A stretch of DNA of 64,000 bases. Source: Lentisphaerota bacterium. GTDB lineage: Bacteria; Verrucomicrobiota; Lentisphaeria; Victivallales; Victivallaceae. The stretch lies in NCBI GenBank assembly GCA_015061545.1, contig SUWJ01000001.1, forward strand, positions 124,001 to 188,000. The letters are read 5' to 3'. Shown piece by piece: positions 27,201 to 35,099 of the stretch. The position numbers were made by a program, and so were the translations under genes. The notes under the pieces were generated by a model. The model made no database searches. It had not been told where the DNA came from and saw nothing but the letters and a program-made list of their open reading frames with translations. Each line of letters begins with the position of its first letter. Position 1 is the stretch's first letter.

Positions 27201-27949
27201 GTGCTGTAACCGTAAACGGTGCCACAGGGAAATTCAAAGGCCAATTAAACAACGGTCGAATCAGTTTTGCTCCGGCTGATGTACTAAGCGAAAAAATCCT
27301 GTGGCAGAACTGGGCGCTGACCGATAATCAGTTGCAAATCGCGCTTACTCAGGATCAAAAGCTGCAGCTGAACCGCTGGCAGGGCAGTTTTACGGAAAGT
27401 AAATTTGAACTGGAATCACCCTTTATGACCGAGGCAGAAAATACGTCAAACAAAACAATGCTGCGATTCAGATTCAAAGTAAAAGATCTCCATTCCGGCA
27501 GCTTCTTCCGACTGCTTAAAATCGATTATATCAGCAGCGATATGCTTTTAGCCGGTTCGCTGCAAATATGTTGCGACCTGACTAATAACAAGATATATTT
27601 TGAACCGTCAAAGTTAAAATCATCGGGCAAAAAATCCGCCTTGCTGAAGATAACTCCGCCTGATGAAAATATGCTGAAAACAGCCGATCGCAGTTACCGC
27701 GATTTTACGCTGGCAGTAATCAAATCCATGTATTGCTCGCAAGCTGCATTCGATTTTGCCATGCAGCCCGGCGAAGTAACGATAAAAATAACCGCCGAAG
27801 GCGCTCCCGAACGGCCTGTCCCCTTTGTCTATCAGGGCAGCCGGGCAGCTCAGGTGTTCCGCCCCGCCGAACTTGGCGAAGAGGGTTTCAGCGGAGTGCT
27901 GGAACTGAACGTAAACTTGAAACTCCATCCCGAAGATCCGGGTATATAA
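24278..27949 (+). CDS. Giant YdbH/AsmA-like inner-membrane-anchored protein
   Basis: About 1223 residues with one N-terminal membrane segment (residues about 11-31, VIVLSAVIFLQIMLFSATAW) and then a very long beta-rich periplasmic region with repeated short strands and phrases such as FGDIMLRGVTLG and LRLNGVLNAVKFNG. This pattern and length fit the YdbH/TamB/AsmA superfamily, which forms hydrophobic bridges moving phospholipids between the two membranes. The C-terminal GFSGVLELNVNLKL resembles the end of YdbH. No ynbE or ydbL partner is present. Start is ATG 24278; TTG 24266 with AAGG three bases upstream is possible. Followed by der after 21 bases. Confidence 0.7.
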   Translation: MARSPEKIRRVIVLSAVIFLQIMLFSATAWLWSQPLRHQRYLASGFLQQHRGFIEVESLQPGAFGDIMLRGVTLGKSHEPLFKAKSGRIKFSKENYFSTRIPALEQIELDRAVLHIVQKKHRTTINGMPLEIFLSELKNLPRAQGAFIPLTIRGSIKLNNQTPASDCTLKITYDDQLDAFEFACSWQSGQDKAVKGSWSCRIDQKNRLMTAATEGFLSSVFYQEMLRRSSVPARVSALLHNGTVSGKSKFSVIMPDMKISKLEVDGTIKNSSLRWYKQTFMPVDELAFQLKKDSRALSVNIPQLVIKKPFTLELGNINLHHTNGKNIVQASANCDLRQSAANFFYAAMNCPELKISAASDKIKARWDLQSGQWSIRGDSNSTAAENTVRLQNTPELSLVLTPVRFEFRANGTGNTGKVIQQLDFTDLQLQNKHGKFSSDQGSFFLTAHTGESSAITGDILEFNFGDFSADTPIGQFDLPGLAGAVNMRKLAANRRDLDIVMRGNSAAFIKGSQTVNSRSWSCNLALETAEELLTWKVNNLVIQTPYLEYICPQKGKLQLEELFLSGEGGVEQGNITRGEIKLKTALARHSMATLKQGELRLKYSPEAERDQRFALTFLGGEILFAKPYFPIKSAEAFELVTSTGDFYTKPKALRFSAVRLEVMQQPYELRLFDSRLDISRSRDHNWSGEIKFASLQADPSEQTYPRSTFGSGSAKLNWQYEYGFLKKTEVAAAVQAPSWSWGELQCGGESARLKIAVEPDGNTKHFSNLIEIKKANVISPVFTAEAPDMSINLSCGDQLLKGMVKFKGGTVASPDSQLQLFDTDLELPLHGAKKRPSLLQAGRFSSRKVVFKKAEEGAFSGKLEHFLQFADRNSLADHTLRLNGVLNAVKFNGAPVNISVSCQLPPAATRGECRLEMPESKLTVPAKLNNYLPLPWDATLLKGNIALDLLFKFNGSNAPDGSMEISCANSDWQIGAVTVNGATGKFKGQLNNGRISFAPADVLSEKILWQNWALTDNQLQIALTQDQKLQLNRWQGSFTESKFELESPFMTEAENTSNKTMLRFRFKVKDLHSGSFFRLLKIDYISSDMLLAGSLQICCDLTNNKIYFEPSKLKSSGKKSALLKITPPDENMLKTADRSYRDFTLAVIKSMYCSQAAFDFAMQPGEVTIKITAEGAPERPVPFVYQGSRAAQVFRPAELGEEGFSGVLELNVNLKLHPEDPGI

Positions 27950-27970
27950 CTTGTGAAGGAACTATCCATT

Positions 27971-29473
27971 ATGTCCAGAAATGACTATCCGCCGCAAACT
28001 ATTGAAAATGAATCGGGCCGCTTGCCTGTAATTGCCATTGTGGGCCGCCCCAACGTGGGGAAATCATCGCTTTTCAACGCCATTATCGGGCGGCGCATGG
28101 CTATCGTTCACGAACAGAGCGGCGTCACCCGCGACCGTGTGGCTGCCACGGGAAGTTTTCACGGGCAGCATTTTCAGCTTATCGACACCGGCGGGTTGGG
28201 CACGATGGGGGCATCGCGCAATATAGATAAGTGGGATGAACATATTGCCTCCCAGGTTTTTCAGGCTATCGAAAACGCCGATGTTCTGATTATGGTCGTC
28301 AACGTCCAGCAAGGTATTGTGCCGCTGGATGAAGCTGTAGCCGAAGAGCTGCGCTCCACCGGCAAACCCGTTATCGTGGCAGCCAACAAAAGCGATAATC
28401 CTGCGCTGGGCGAAGAAAGCGTGGAGTTCTCCCGCTGGGGTTTTGCCGACCTGGCAGCGATATCATGTCTGCACCGTTACGGAATAGATAATCTGCTGGA
28501 AAAAGTCTTCGACCTGATGCCGCAAGAACTCAAGCAGAATGTGCCGACGAAAAAGTCCACCGATATTTTTGAACAGACCAGCGAAGATTCCACGCCCGAA
28601 ATCAAACCTTTGCGAATCGCTATTGTGGGGCGCCCCAATGTGGGTAAATCCAGTCTGGTCAATGCGCTGCTGGGGGAAGAACGGGTCATCACCAGCGATG
28701 TGGCTGGTACAACCCGCGATGCGGTGGATATTGATTTTTCGATCAAATTCCACGGCGAACAGCGCCCCGCGATTCTGGTGGATACCGCCGGATTGCGCAA
28801 AACCGCCAAAGTGCATGATGCGGTGGAAAAATTCAGCGTAATGCGCGCCGAATCCGCCATTGAACACGCCGAGCTGGTCATTATGACCGTGGAAGCGGGG
28901 GAAAACAGCATCACCGCTCAAGATCGGCGGATCGCCGGTTTGATCGAGCGCAATCACAAACCCTGCATCATCACTGCCAATAAATACGATTTGTGCGCCA
29001 GCGAAGCCAAGATCAAAGAACTGCATAAAATGCTGCGCAATGATCTGCCGGGTCTGGCGTATGCGCCGGTAGTATTTACCAGCGCAGTAAAACGTCTGCA
29101 TTTGAACACGCTGCTGGATATGATCTCAACCGTGGCTGAACAGTTGGAACTGCGTCCATCCACCGCGCTGGTAAACCGGGTGATCCTGGATGCGTTTGAG
29201 CGTCTGTCGCCGCCGGTGGTGGGAGTTTCGCCGCTGAAACTTTACTATGCAACGATGACGAATCATGTTCCGCCCCACTTTCTGCTGTTCGTCAACAAAG
29301 CCGCCAACTGCGCCCCCAACTATAAGGCGTATCTGGCGGGGGAAATGCGCAAGGCATTCGGTTTTATCGGAGTACCCGTTTTAATAGACCTGCGCGACCG
29401 CCCCAAAAAAGTAACCAACTTCCACACGCCGGGCCGCGGCGAACCGCCCCGCCGCAACAAACGCAGAAAGTAA
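27971..29473 (+). CDS. der: Ribosome assembly GTPase Der (EngA)
   Basis: Double GTPase needed for 50S subunit assembly. 500 residues from ATG 27971, chosen because AAGGA is about nine bases upstream and not placed for the GTG at 27953. First G domain: GRPNVGKSS (about 25), VTRDRV, DTGGLG, ANKSD. Second: GRPNVGKSS again (about 218), AGTTRDAVDID, DTAGLRK, NKYD. The C-terminal KH-like domain contains PPHFLLFVNKA and GVPVLIDLRDR. The tail is basic (PPRRNKRRK), as usual for RNA-binding Der. Directly follows the YdbH-like gene. Confidence 0.97.
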   Translation: MSRNDYPPQTIENESGRLPVIAIVGRPNVGKSSLFNAIIGRRMAIVHEQSGVTRDRVAATGSFHGQHFQLIDTGGLGTMGASRNIDKWDEHIASQVFQAIENADVLIMVVNVQQGIVPLDEAVAEELRSTGKPVIVAANKSDNPALGEESVEFSRWGFADLAAISCLHRYGIDNLLEKVFDLMPQELKQNVPTKKSTDIFEQTSEDSTPEIKPLRIAIVGRPNVGKSSLVNALLGEERVITSDVAGTTRDAVDIDFSIKFHGEQRPAILVDTAGLRKTAKVHDAVEKFSVMRAESAIEHAELVIMTVEAGENSITAQDRRIAGLIERNHKPCIITANKYDLCASEAKIKELHKMLRNDLPGLAYAPVVFTSAVKRLHLNTLLDMISTVAEQLELRPSTALVNRVILDAFERLSPPVVGVSPLKLYYATMTNHVPPHFLLFVNKAANCAPNYKAYLAGEMRKAFGFIGVPVLIDLRDRPKKVTNFHTPGRGEPPRRNKRRK

Positions 29474-29487
29474 GCCGGATAAATCTT

Positions 29488-29526
29488 TTGACCGCCCCTG
29501 CCTGACGGGAACGGCTGACCGGTCAA
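29488..29526. terminator. Candidate hairpin between der and zwf
   Basis: TTGACCG (29488-29494) pairs with CGGTCAA (29520-29526), with further GGG/CCC pairing inside. It lies between convergent genes and overlaps the zwf stop. The flanking T-tract is weak, so termination is uncertain. Confidence 0.4.
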
Positions 29527-30995
29527 TCGACTGCCAGCGGACGCCAGACTGCAGGGGCTATAAGTTTACGTCCCCCTTCAGGACCTTCGCTGCCCGCAGG
29601 ATAGAATTCGGGTGCAGAAACATTTTCCGCCCATTTTTTCAACACCGGGGTAAGCAGCTTCCACGATTCTTCAATAAAATCGCTGCGGATAAAAAGGGTC
29701 GGATCGCCCAGCAAAGCATCCAGCAAAAGCCGTTCGTAGGCATCATCGCCGCCGCTTTTGCCCAGCGAAGCATAATCAAAGTTCAACTGCATTGAGCCGA
29801 CACAAAGTTTCGGCCCCGGCTTTTTAGCCTGCAGCGACAAGGTAATACCTTCGGTGGGGAATATTTGCAGCGTAAGTACATTATGGTGCATATACTCAGG
29901 AGCGATCCCGGGAAAGATCGAATGAGGTATGGCTTTAAAAGTTATAGCAATTTCGCTCTTTTTATGCGCCAATCTTTTGCCCGAACGCAAAAAGAACGGC
30001 ACATTGCGCCAACGCCAGTTATCGATCATTATTTCAGCAGCAACATACGTTTCGGTTACAGAATCAGTTGCCACATCCGCCTCCTGACGATAACCGATAA
30101 GGTCATTGCCGGCAACATACTGACCGCGAACCAGCTGCGAATCCAGCTTTTCCAAATCAAACGGACGTATCGAACGCAAAAGTTTGACCTTTTCGTCCCG
30201 CACTGCATCGGCATCAAAACTTATCGGTACTTCCATTGCCGTAAGCGCCAGCAGCTGCAGCATATGATTCTGAAACATATCCCGCAGCGCCCCTGCCCGA
30301 TCATAATACTTGCCCCGCCGTTCAACGCCCAGTGTTTCCGCAGCGGTGATTTCCACTTGCTGAATATACTCCGAGCGCCAGAGTGGTTCAAAGATCACAT
30401 TGGCAAACCGCAGCATCATTATATTCTGTACGGTTTCTTTCCCCAGATAATGATCTATGCGGTAGATTTGATTTTCGTTCATCAGCTCATGCAGCCGACA
30501 ATTCAGCAATTGCGCCGATTCCAAATCGCTGCCGAAAGGTTTTTCCAGCACAATATGTTTCCAGCTGCCGTTGTTTTCCTCCTGCAGCATACCGTTTGAC
30601 GCCAGATTGCTGCAAACCGAAAGCATATCGTCAGGCGATAAAGAGAGATAAAACAATATATTGCAAACGTAGTCGGAGCAATTACTCTCCGCTGCACTTA
30701 TCATATCCTTGAGCTTTTGATAAAACCCGGAATCATTATTATCGCCGCAACAATATTTTATATGCCTGAGAAAATCCCCGTCACCGCCCAGCACCGCGCG
30801 GAAACTCTCATCGGTAAAGGGTCGCCTTCCGCAGGCGATGATCATGGATGATTCATTAAAAAGCTGACGGTCGTGCAAATTCCTAAGCGCAGGAAAAAGT
30901 TTCCGCTGTGCCAAATCCCCGGTCGCGCCAAAGATAACCACTACCGCAGGCATAGGAGCGGTTTCAACACAAAATAATTCTTCAAAATTTCTCAT
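29523..30995 (-). CDS. zwf: Glucose-6-phosphate 1-dehydrogenase
   Basis: First enzyme of the oxidative pentose phosphate pathway, producing NADPH and 6-phosphogluconolactone. 490 residues. The NADP-binding fold is VVIFGATGDLAQRKLFPAL (about 19-37), the catalytic motif RIDHYLGKE (about 178-186) with the active His nearby, EKPFGSD for substrate binding, and FLRSGKRL late in the protein. GGGAG sits seven bases before the ATG. No 6-phosphogluconolactonase or gnd gene is next to it. Convergent with der. Confidence 0.97.
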   Translation of the reverse strand: MRNFEELFCVETAPMPAVVVIFGATGDLAQRKLFPALRNLHDRQLFNESSMIIACGRRPFTDESFRAVLGGDGDFLRHIKYCCGDNNDSGFYQKLKDMISAAESNCSDYVCNILFYLSLSPDDMLSVCSNLASNGMLQEENNGSWKHIVLEKPFGSDLESAQLLNCRLHELMNENQIYRIDHYLGKETVQNIMMLRFANVIFEPLWRSEYIQQVEITAAETLGVERRGKYYDRAGALRDMFQNHMLQLLALTAMEVPISFDADAVRDEKVKLLRSIRPFDLEKLDSQLVRGQYVAGNDLIGYRQEADVATDSVTETYVAAEIMIDNWRWRNVPFFLRSGKRLAHKKSEIAITFKAIPHSIFPGIAPEYMHHNVLTLQIFPTEGITLSLQAKKPGPKLCVGSMQLNFDYASLGKSGGDDAYERLLLDALLGDPTLFIRSDFIEESWKLLTPVLKKWAENVSAPEFYPAGSEGPEGGRKLIAPAVWRPLAVD

Positions 30996-31026
30996 TACCC
31001 GACTCCCGGTTTAATGGTGGATAATA

Positions 31027-32085
31027 TTAGCTTTTCCGAAATGAATCCAATATAAAATTTTGAAATACAGGCAAATACTTTTCCAGCGAATACTCCTGTG
31101 CTTTAAGCTGCGCTCCTGCTGCCAGTCGGCAATACAAAGCTGAATCGCTCCGCAAAGATTTTACCGCCTGCAGCCACTCCTCGCCGGATTGCGCCAAAAA
31201 GCCGTTCACGCCTTCGGTTACCACCTGGTTATTCTCCCCGATCGGCGAAGCTATCAACGGCAATCCCGCCGCCTGATACTGCAAAAGTTTAAACGCCGAT
31301 TTTCCACGGGAAAATTCATCGTCAGTCAACGGCATGATCCCGACATGACTTTTAAGCAAATACTCCGCTTCGGAATCGGGTGACCAATCAACGTAACGCG
31401 CTTTTACACCGGACAGCGGGCGCTGTTTTTCAAGGCGTTTATCGGCTACGATCAACAGCGTGCAATCCAGCTGACGGCTTACGGTCTGCAATATTCCAAG
31501 GTGCTGCTCAAGATATTTATAGGTTACGGGCGTACCGATCCATACCAGAGTAAAATCTTCAAACTTAGGAAGATTGTTTCTCTTATAAGCCGCCAGATCG
31601 ACCGCCGTGGGAATCATACAGACCTTGGGATTGAGTTGCGATATTTTTTCCTGCAAAAACTTATTGGCAACAATCACGCCCGCCGCCGAGCGGCACAACG
31701 CATCGAACTTATTTTTCAACAACGGCTTATGATTATATTTTACCCAAACATTATCGTCGTAGTTCAATATATACGGCCGATTGCCGATCAACTTGCGTTC
31801 CCATGTATAGGGCAGATCCGGCATTAATTCATATTCAATGACCATTGCATCGCAAGCTGTAAAGCAGGCACGGCGGAAAAGTTTTGCCATTTCAATGAAC
31901 AGATCAAGTTTGCCGACCTTGCCCGCACGGTAAAGTTTTTGCAGGTATTTATCGCTCAACCCGGGATATATGACATTTTCCAATCCGGCTGATTCATCGT
32001 GCAGCCAGCGCTCAACATAATTGAAAAAACGATGTCTGCTGGATGCCCCCAGGCGATCGTAACGCGGATAATAACCGATTTTCAT
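31027..32085 (-). CDS. Glycosyltransferase, GT4-like
   Basis: 352 residues with a GT-B layout: N-terminal domain beginning MKIGYYPRYDRLGASSRHRF, then LTYDDNVWVKY-like acceptor loop (ILNYDDNVWVKY), an interdomain segment VCMIPTAVDLAAYK, and the nucleotide-sugar domain with LVWIGTPVTYKYLEQ, VGIMPLTDDEFSRGKSAFK and LLQYQAAGLPLIASPIGEN. The conserved E/K-rich donor site (GKSAFKLLQYQA) fits family 4. A sugar added to lipid or surface polymer is likely but not specified. Its start overlaps the adenylate cyclase stop (TAATG), so the two are co-translated. Last gene of the regulator-uppP-proC run. Confidence 0.86.
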   Translation of the reverse strand: MKIGYYPRYDRLGASSRHRFFNYVERWLHDESAGLENVIYPGLSDKYLQKLYRAGKVGKLDLFIEMAKLFRRACFTACDAMVIEYELMPDLPYTWERKLIGNRPYILNYDDNVWVKYNHKPLLKNKFDALCRSAAGVIVANKFLQEKISQLNPKVCMIPTAVDLAAYKRNNLPKFEDFTLVWIGTPVTYKYLEQHLGILQTVSRQLDCTLLIVADKRLEKQRPLSGVKARYVDWSPDSEAEYLLKSHVGIMPLTDDEFSRGKSAFKLLQYQAAGLPLIASPIGENNQVVTEGVNGFLAQSGEEWLQAVKSLRSDSALYCRLAAGAQLKAQEYSLEKYLPVFQNFILDSFRKS

Positions 32086-32933
32086 TACCGATTCAACCCT
32101 TCCAGAAAATACATTGCCAATGCCCCCTTGCCTTTCACCAGCACATCGCCGCGGCGAACAAAAGCAAAATCATCCTTTGCCAGCTGATAAGTAGCTTCGG
32201 AAACGTTGATTTTCATTGTTTCTGAAGCGTGTTCCATGCGTGAAGCAATGTTTACTGTATCGCCGAAAATATCATAAATATATTTGTCACGCCCCACGAT
32301 TCCGCCCACCACGCTGCCGGAGTTCAACCCGAACCGCATCAGCCATTTAAGTTTACCCTCCTGACGATTGCGGTCGATCAGATATGCTCTGGCTTCCATT
32401 GCCGCCAGCAAGATATGCCGATAGTGATATTCATCGCTTTCAGGCATTCCTGCAACCGCCATATAAGCGTCGCCCACCGTTTTGATCCGCTGGCAGTTGT
32501 AGCTGGCAAAAATGCGGTCGAATTCGCCGAAAATATCGCTGAGTTCCTTAATCAGCAGCGCCGGATCGATCTTGGGAGCAATTTCCGTAAATCCGACAAT
32601 ATCCGAAAAGAACACCGTTACATTGTCGAATCTTTCGGGAGCGCTGAAGCCTTTCTGCCGCAAATCATCAATCACCCGATCCGGCAGGATATTGCGCAGC
32701 AATTCAGCCGATTTGCGCTGTTCCAGCTCCAGAGCCTCTTTCAGTCCCAGCAAATTCAAACTGACATCCGCCAGACTGTTTTTCTGAGCTTCCAACTCCG
32801 CCAGTTGAGCTTCGTAATGGGTCTTTTCGCTCAAAAGTTTTTTTCTGGACAAACGCAAATGCCACGCTGCCGCCAGCAGCACAACCAGCAGAAAAATATC
32901 CCAAACAAACAGTAAAATATCTACATTCAACAT
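32085..32933 (-). CDS. Membrane-anchored class III adenylate cyclase
   Basis: 282 residues: one N-terminal membrane segment (about 6-28), a charged coiled coil (32-90) and a catalytic domain (100-282). Catalytic residues: metal-binding Asp in FFSDIVGFT and in KTVGDAYMA; adenine-specifying Lys in RIKTVGD and Asp in YDIFGDTVN; transition-state Asn and Arg in VNIASRM. These indicate cAMP rather than cGMP production. The motif order NILPDRVIDDLRQKG before the domain is the usual transducer helix. No HAMP or sensor domain is present, so the input may come through the short anchor or a partner. Weak ribosome site (GGAA). Confidence 0.9.
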   Translation of the reverse strand: MLNVDILLFVWDIFLLVVLLAAAWHLRLSRKKLLSEKTHYEAQLAELEAQKNSLADVSLNLLGLKEALELEQRKSAELLRNILPDRVIDDLRQKGFSAPERFDNVTVFFSDIVGFTEIAPKIDPALLIKELSDIFGEFDRIFASYNCQRIKTVGDAYMAVAGMPESDEYHYRHILLAAMEARAYLIDRNRQEGKLKWLMRFGLNSGSVVGGIVGRDKYIYDIFGDTVNIASRMEHASETMKINVSEATYQLAKDDFAFVRRGDVLVKGKGALAMYFLEGLNR

Positions 32934-32985
32934 TTTATTTCCGCCGCAAATCAGCCTCGGAATATTTGTAATTACGGGGCAAATA

Positions 32986-33792
32986 TTACGCCTTACCCAA
33001 TTCTATTGAGCGCTGGTAAGCTGCAATTTCCGCCTCCACTACAGCACTATTGAACCCTTGAGCAGACAAAATGTTCACCGCACAGATCGTTGCACCACCG
33101 GGCGAACAGACCTGATCGCGCAATTCAATGGGGTGCGTATCGTTCTGCAAAACCATTTCAGCAGCCCCCCGTACCGTTGCAGCAGCCAAAAGCTGCGCCA
33201 GCGCCCGCGGCAAACCCAAAGTAACACCGCCATCTGCCATAGCTTGAATAAGTTCATAAACATACGCAGGACCGCAACCGGATACCGCTGTAACCGCATC
33301 CAGCTGCTTTTCAGGCAACTCAAAAAATTCCCCTGCCGATTCCAATATGTTTTTTGCCAAAGCCCGATCGTCGGCAGTAGCAGACTCCGTCAGGGTATAA
33401 GCTCCGCAGCCGCAACCGACCAGAGCCGGAGTGTTGGGCATAACGCGGACAATGCGCGAAGCACCGGTCAGCGAGCCGAGTTTTTCCAGCGTAACGCCGG
33501 CAACGATCGAAATTATCAGCTTGTTTTTCAACATTCCGGCAATCGGCTTGAGCGCTTCTGCCAGATATTGCGGCTTGACTGCCAACAGCAGAGCATCGCA
33601 CTTTTCCGCCAACTCCACAGGATTTGCCGCTATATTTGCCCCGATCGTTTCCTGGAAAAGATCACCTGCGGCAGCAAGTGTATCATAAGCGAAAATGTTT
33701 TCCGCATTAAAACTGCCCTTGACCATTCCGCCTGCAATCGCCGAAGCCATCTTGCCTGCGCCCAGAAAACCGATCTTCATATTTTCAACCAT
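32986..33792 (-). CDS. proC: Pyrroline-5-carboxylate reductase
   Basis: Last step of proline synthesis. 268 residues from ATG 33792, with GAGG nine bases upstream; ATG 33780 (MKIGFLGAGKMA) is the more classical protein start but has no ribosome site. NADP-binding loop GFLGAGKMASAIAGG, VRVMPNTPALVGCGCGAY, and the C-terminal VSGCGPAYVYELIQAMADGG and CSPGGATICA signature are all visible. Sits between uppP (20 bases) and the cyclase gene (52 bases). Confidence 0.96.
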   Translation of the reverse strand: MVENMKIGFLGAGKMASAIAGGMVKGSFNAENIFAYDTLAAAGDLFQETIGANIAANPVELAEKCDALLLAVKPQYLAEALKPIAGMLKNKLIISIVAGVTLEKLGSLTGASRIVRVMPNTPALVGCGCGAYTLTESATADDRALAKNILESAGEFFELPEKQLDAVTAVSGCGPAYVYELIQAMADGGVTLGLPRALAQLLAAATVRGAAEMVLQNDTHPIELRDQVCSPGGATICAVNILSAQGFNSAVVEAEIAAYQRSIELGKA

Positions 33793-33812
33793 GATCACAT
33801 ACCTCTTTTATT

Positions 33813-34634
33813 TCAGAATAATTTGATTATTTGTACTGCAAAAACTACTGCCGACGCTAAAAAAAGATAGCAACTGAACCAGCCGAGTTTGCCTCTGCGC
33901 AGCATAGCGATCAACCCGGCCAGAGCCGCGTATCCCACCGCCGCCGACACGATAAAACCAATTAAATACCCATTGAGCCAACCCGATATATCTGCCGGGG
34001 AACTGCCGATAAGATCACGCAACTCCAGCAAAGCTGCTCCGCCGATGGCAGGAATCGCCAGCAGAAAAGAGAATTCTGCAGCATCGGCTTTGCGCAATTT
34101 GTTCCACACCGCTGCTGCAATCGTACTGCCTGAGCGGGAAATACCCGGCGTTACAGCCACCGCCTGAGCACAGCCGATCAACAGCGCCTGCCGGATACTC
34201 ATATCTTCCAAAACCATGCCTTCATCACTGCTTTTGCTGCTGCGCCACGGCCAGTTAAAAACTTTTATCAGCAAAAATGCGGTTATCAGAAAACCCGCCG
34301 CCGCTACCCACGGGGAAGAAAAAATAAGTGCATCAAGCTTCAAAACTTTCAGCGTAATGCCGACTGCCGCAGCAGGAATTGATCCGATAATGACCAACCC
34401 GATCAAACGGCGGCGCTTTTTTTCCAGCAAGATACTCAGCAGCTTTTTAAAATAATAAATCAATATTGCCAGCAATGTTCCCGCGTGCAGAACTACATTC
34501 AAAGTCATATTGCTTTCGGGATCAAATCCGAACCAGGAGCCCAGCACCAGTAAATGTCCCGACGAACTTATGGGCAAAAATTCTGCGATCCCCTGCATGA
34601 TCGCCAGCACAACAACTTTCCACAACTCAACCAT
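33813..34634 (-). CDS. uppP: Undecaprenyl-diphosphatase (BacA family)
   Basis: Integral membrane enzyme recycling the lipid carrier used for peptidoglycan and O-antigen; it also gives bacitracin tolerance. 273 residues with about eight membrane spans. Catalytic motifs: QGIAEFLPISSSGHLLV (about 14-30, Glu and His) and VTPGISRSGSTIAAA (about 161-175, Arg and Ser). AAGG precedes the ATG by seven bases. It lies downstream of a double-HTH regulator and a membrane coiled-coil protein. Confidence 0.96.
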   Translation of the reverse strand: MVELWKVVVLAIMQGIAEFLPISSSGHLLVLGSWFGFDPESNMTLNVVLHAGTLLAILIYYFKKLLSILLEKKRRRLIGLVIIGSIPAAAVGITLKVLKLDALIFSSPWVAAAGFLITAFLLIKVFNWPWRSSKSSDEGMVLEDMSIRQALLIGCAQAVAVTPGISRSGSTIAAAVWNKLRKADAAEFSFLLAIPAIGGAALLELRDLIGSSPADISGWLNGYLIGFIVSAAVGYAALAGLIAMLRRGKLGWFSCYLFLASAVVFAVQIIKLF

Positions 34635-34649
34635 TCCGGTACCTTCTGT

Positions 34650-35099
34650 TTAATACCACGACTCTATTTTTTCTTCGGCTTTTTCTTTCAATTCCGACGC
34701 TTTTTCGGCAGCTTTATCTTTAAGAATCACCGCTTCATCCTTAACTTCTCCAGCCAGTTTTTCGCCGGCTTCAGCAGCTTCGGCAGCTTTTTCAGCAGAA
34801 CGTTCCGCCAGCTTTTCCGCACCGGCAACCGCTTTCTGCGCACCTTCACGGGTTTTTACCAGCAAGTCGGCAGAAATATCGGCAGCTTTTTCCTGCATCT
34901 TCTGCATATGGCTGTCCACATCCACGCCCCGTTCCTCCAGCTTGGGTTTGAATACCAGAAAAAACAACACCAGCAAAATCGTCAGCAGCAGGATCATCAA
35001 ACCGATAAATCCGCTGCAACCCCAACGCGGTTTGGCAGGAAGCGGATCAACGGGAAACTGCTGCTGTTGTTCAGCGTTGACTTTCGCAGCTTCACTCAT
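34650..35099 (-). CDS. Small membrane protein with long Ala/Lys/Glu coiled coil
   Basis: 149 residues. A short polar N-terminus with QQQQ and Pro-rich stretch is followed by one strong membrane segment (about 33-52, IGLMILLLTILLVLFFLVFK) and an 85-residue tail that is almost only Ala, Glu, Lys, Leu and Gly in heptad-like order, predicted as an amphipathic helix or coiled coil. It resembles apolipoprotein- or LEA-type repeats in composition, but that is a composition match, not a family. Its ATG overlaps the regulator stop (ATGA), suggesting that both are made together. Confidence 0.72.
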   Translation of the reverse strand: MSEAAKVNAEQQQQFPVDPLPAKPRWGCSGFIGLMILLLTILLVLFFLVFKPKLEERGVDVDSHMQKMQEKAADISADLLVKTREGAQKAVAGAEKLAERSAEKAAEAAEAGEKLAGEVKDEAVILKDKAAEKASELKEKAEEKIESWY

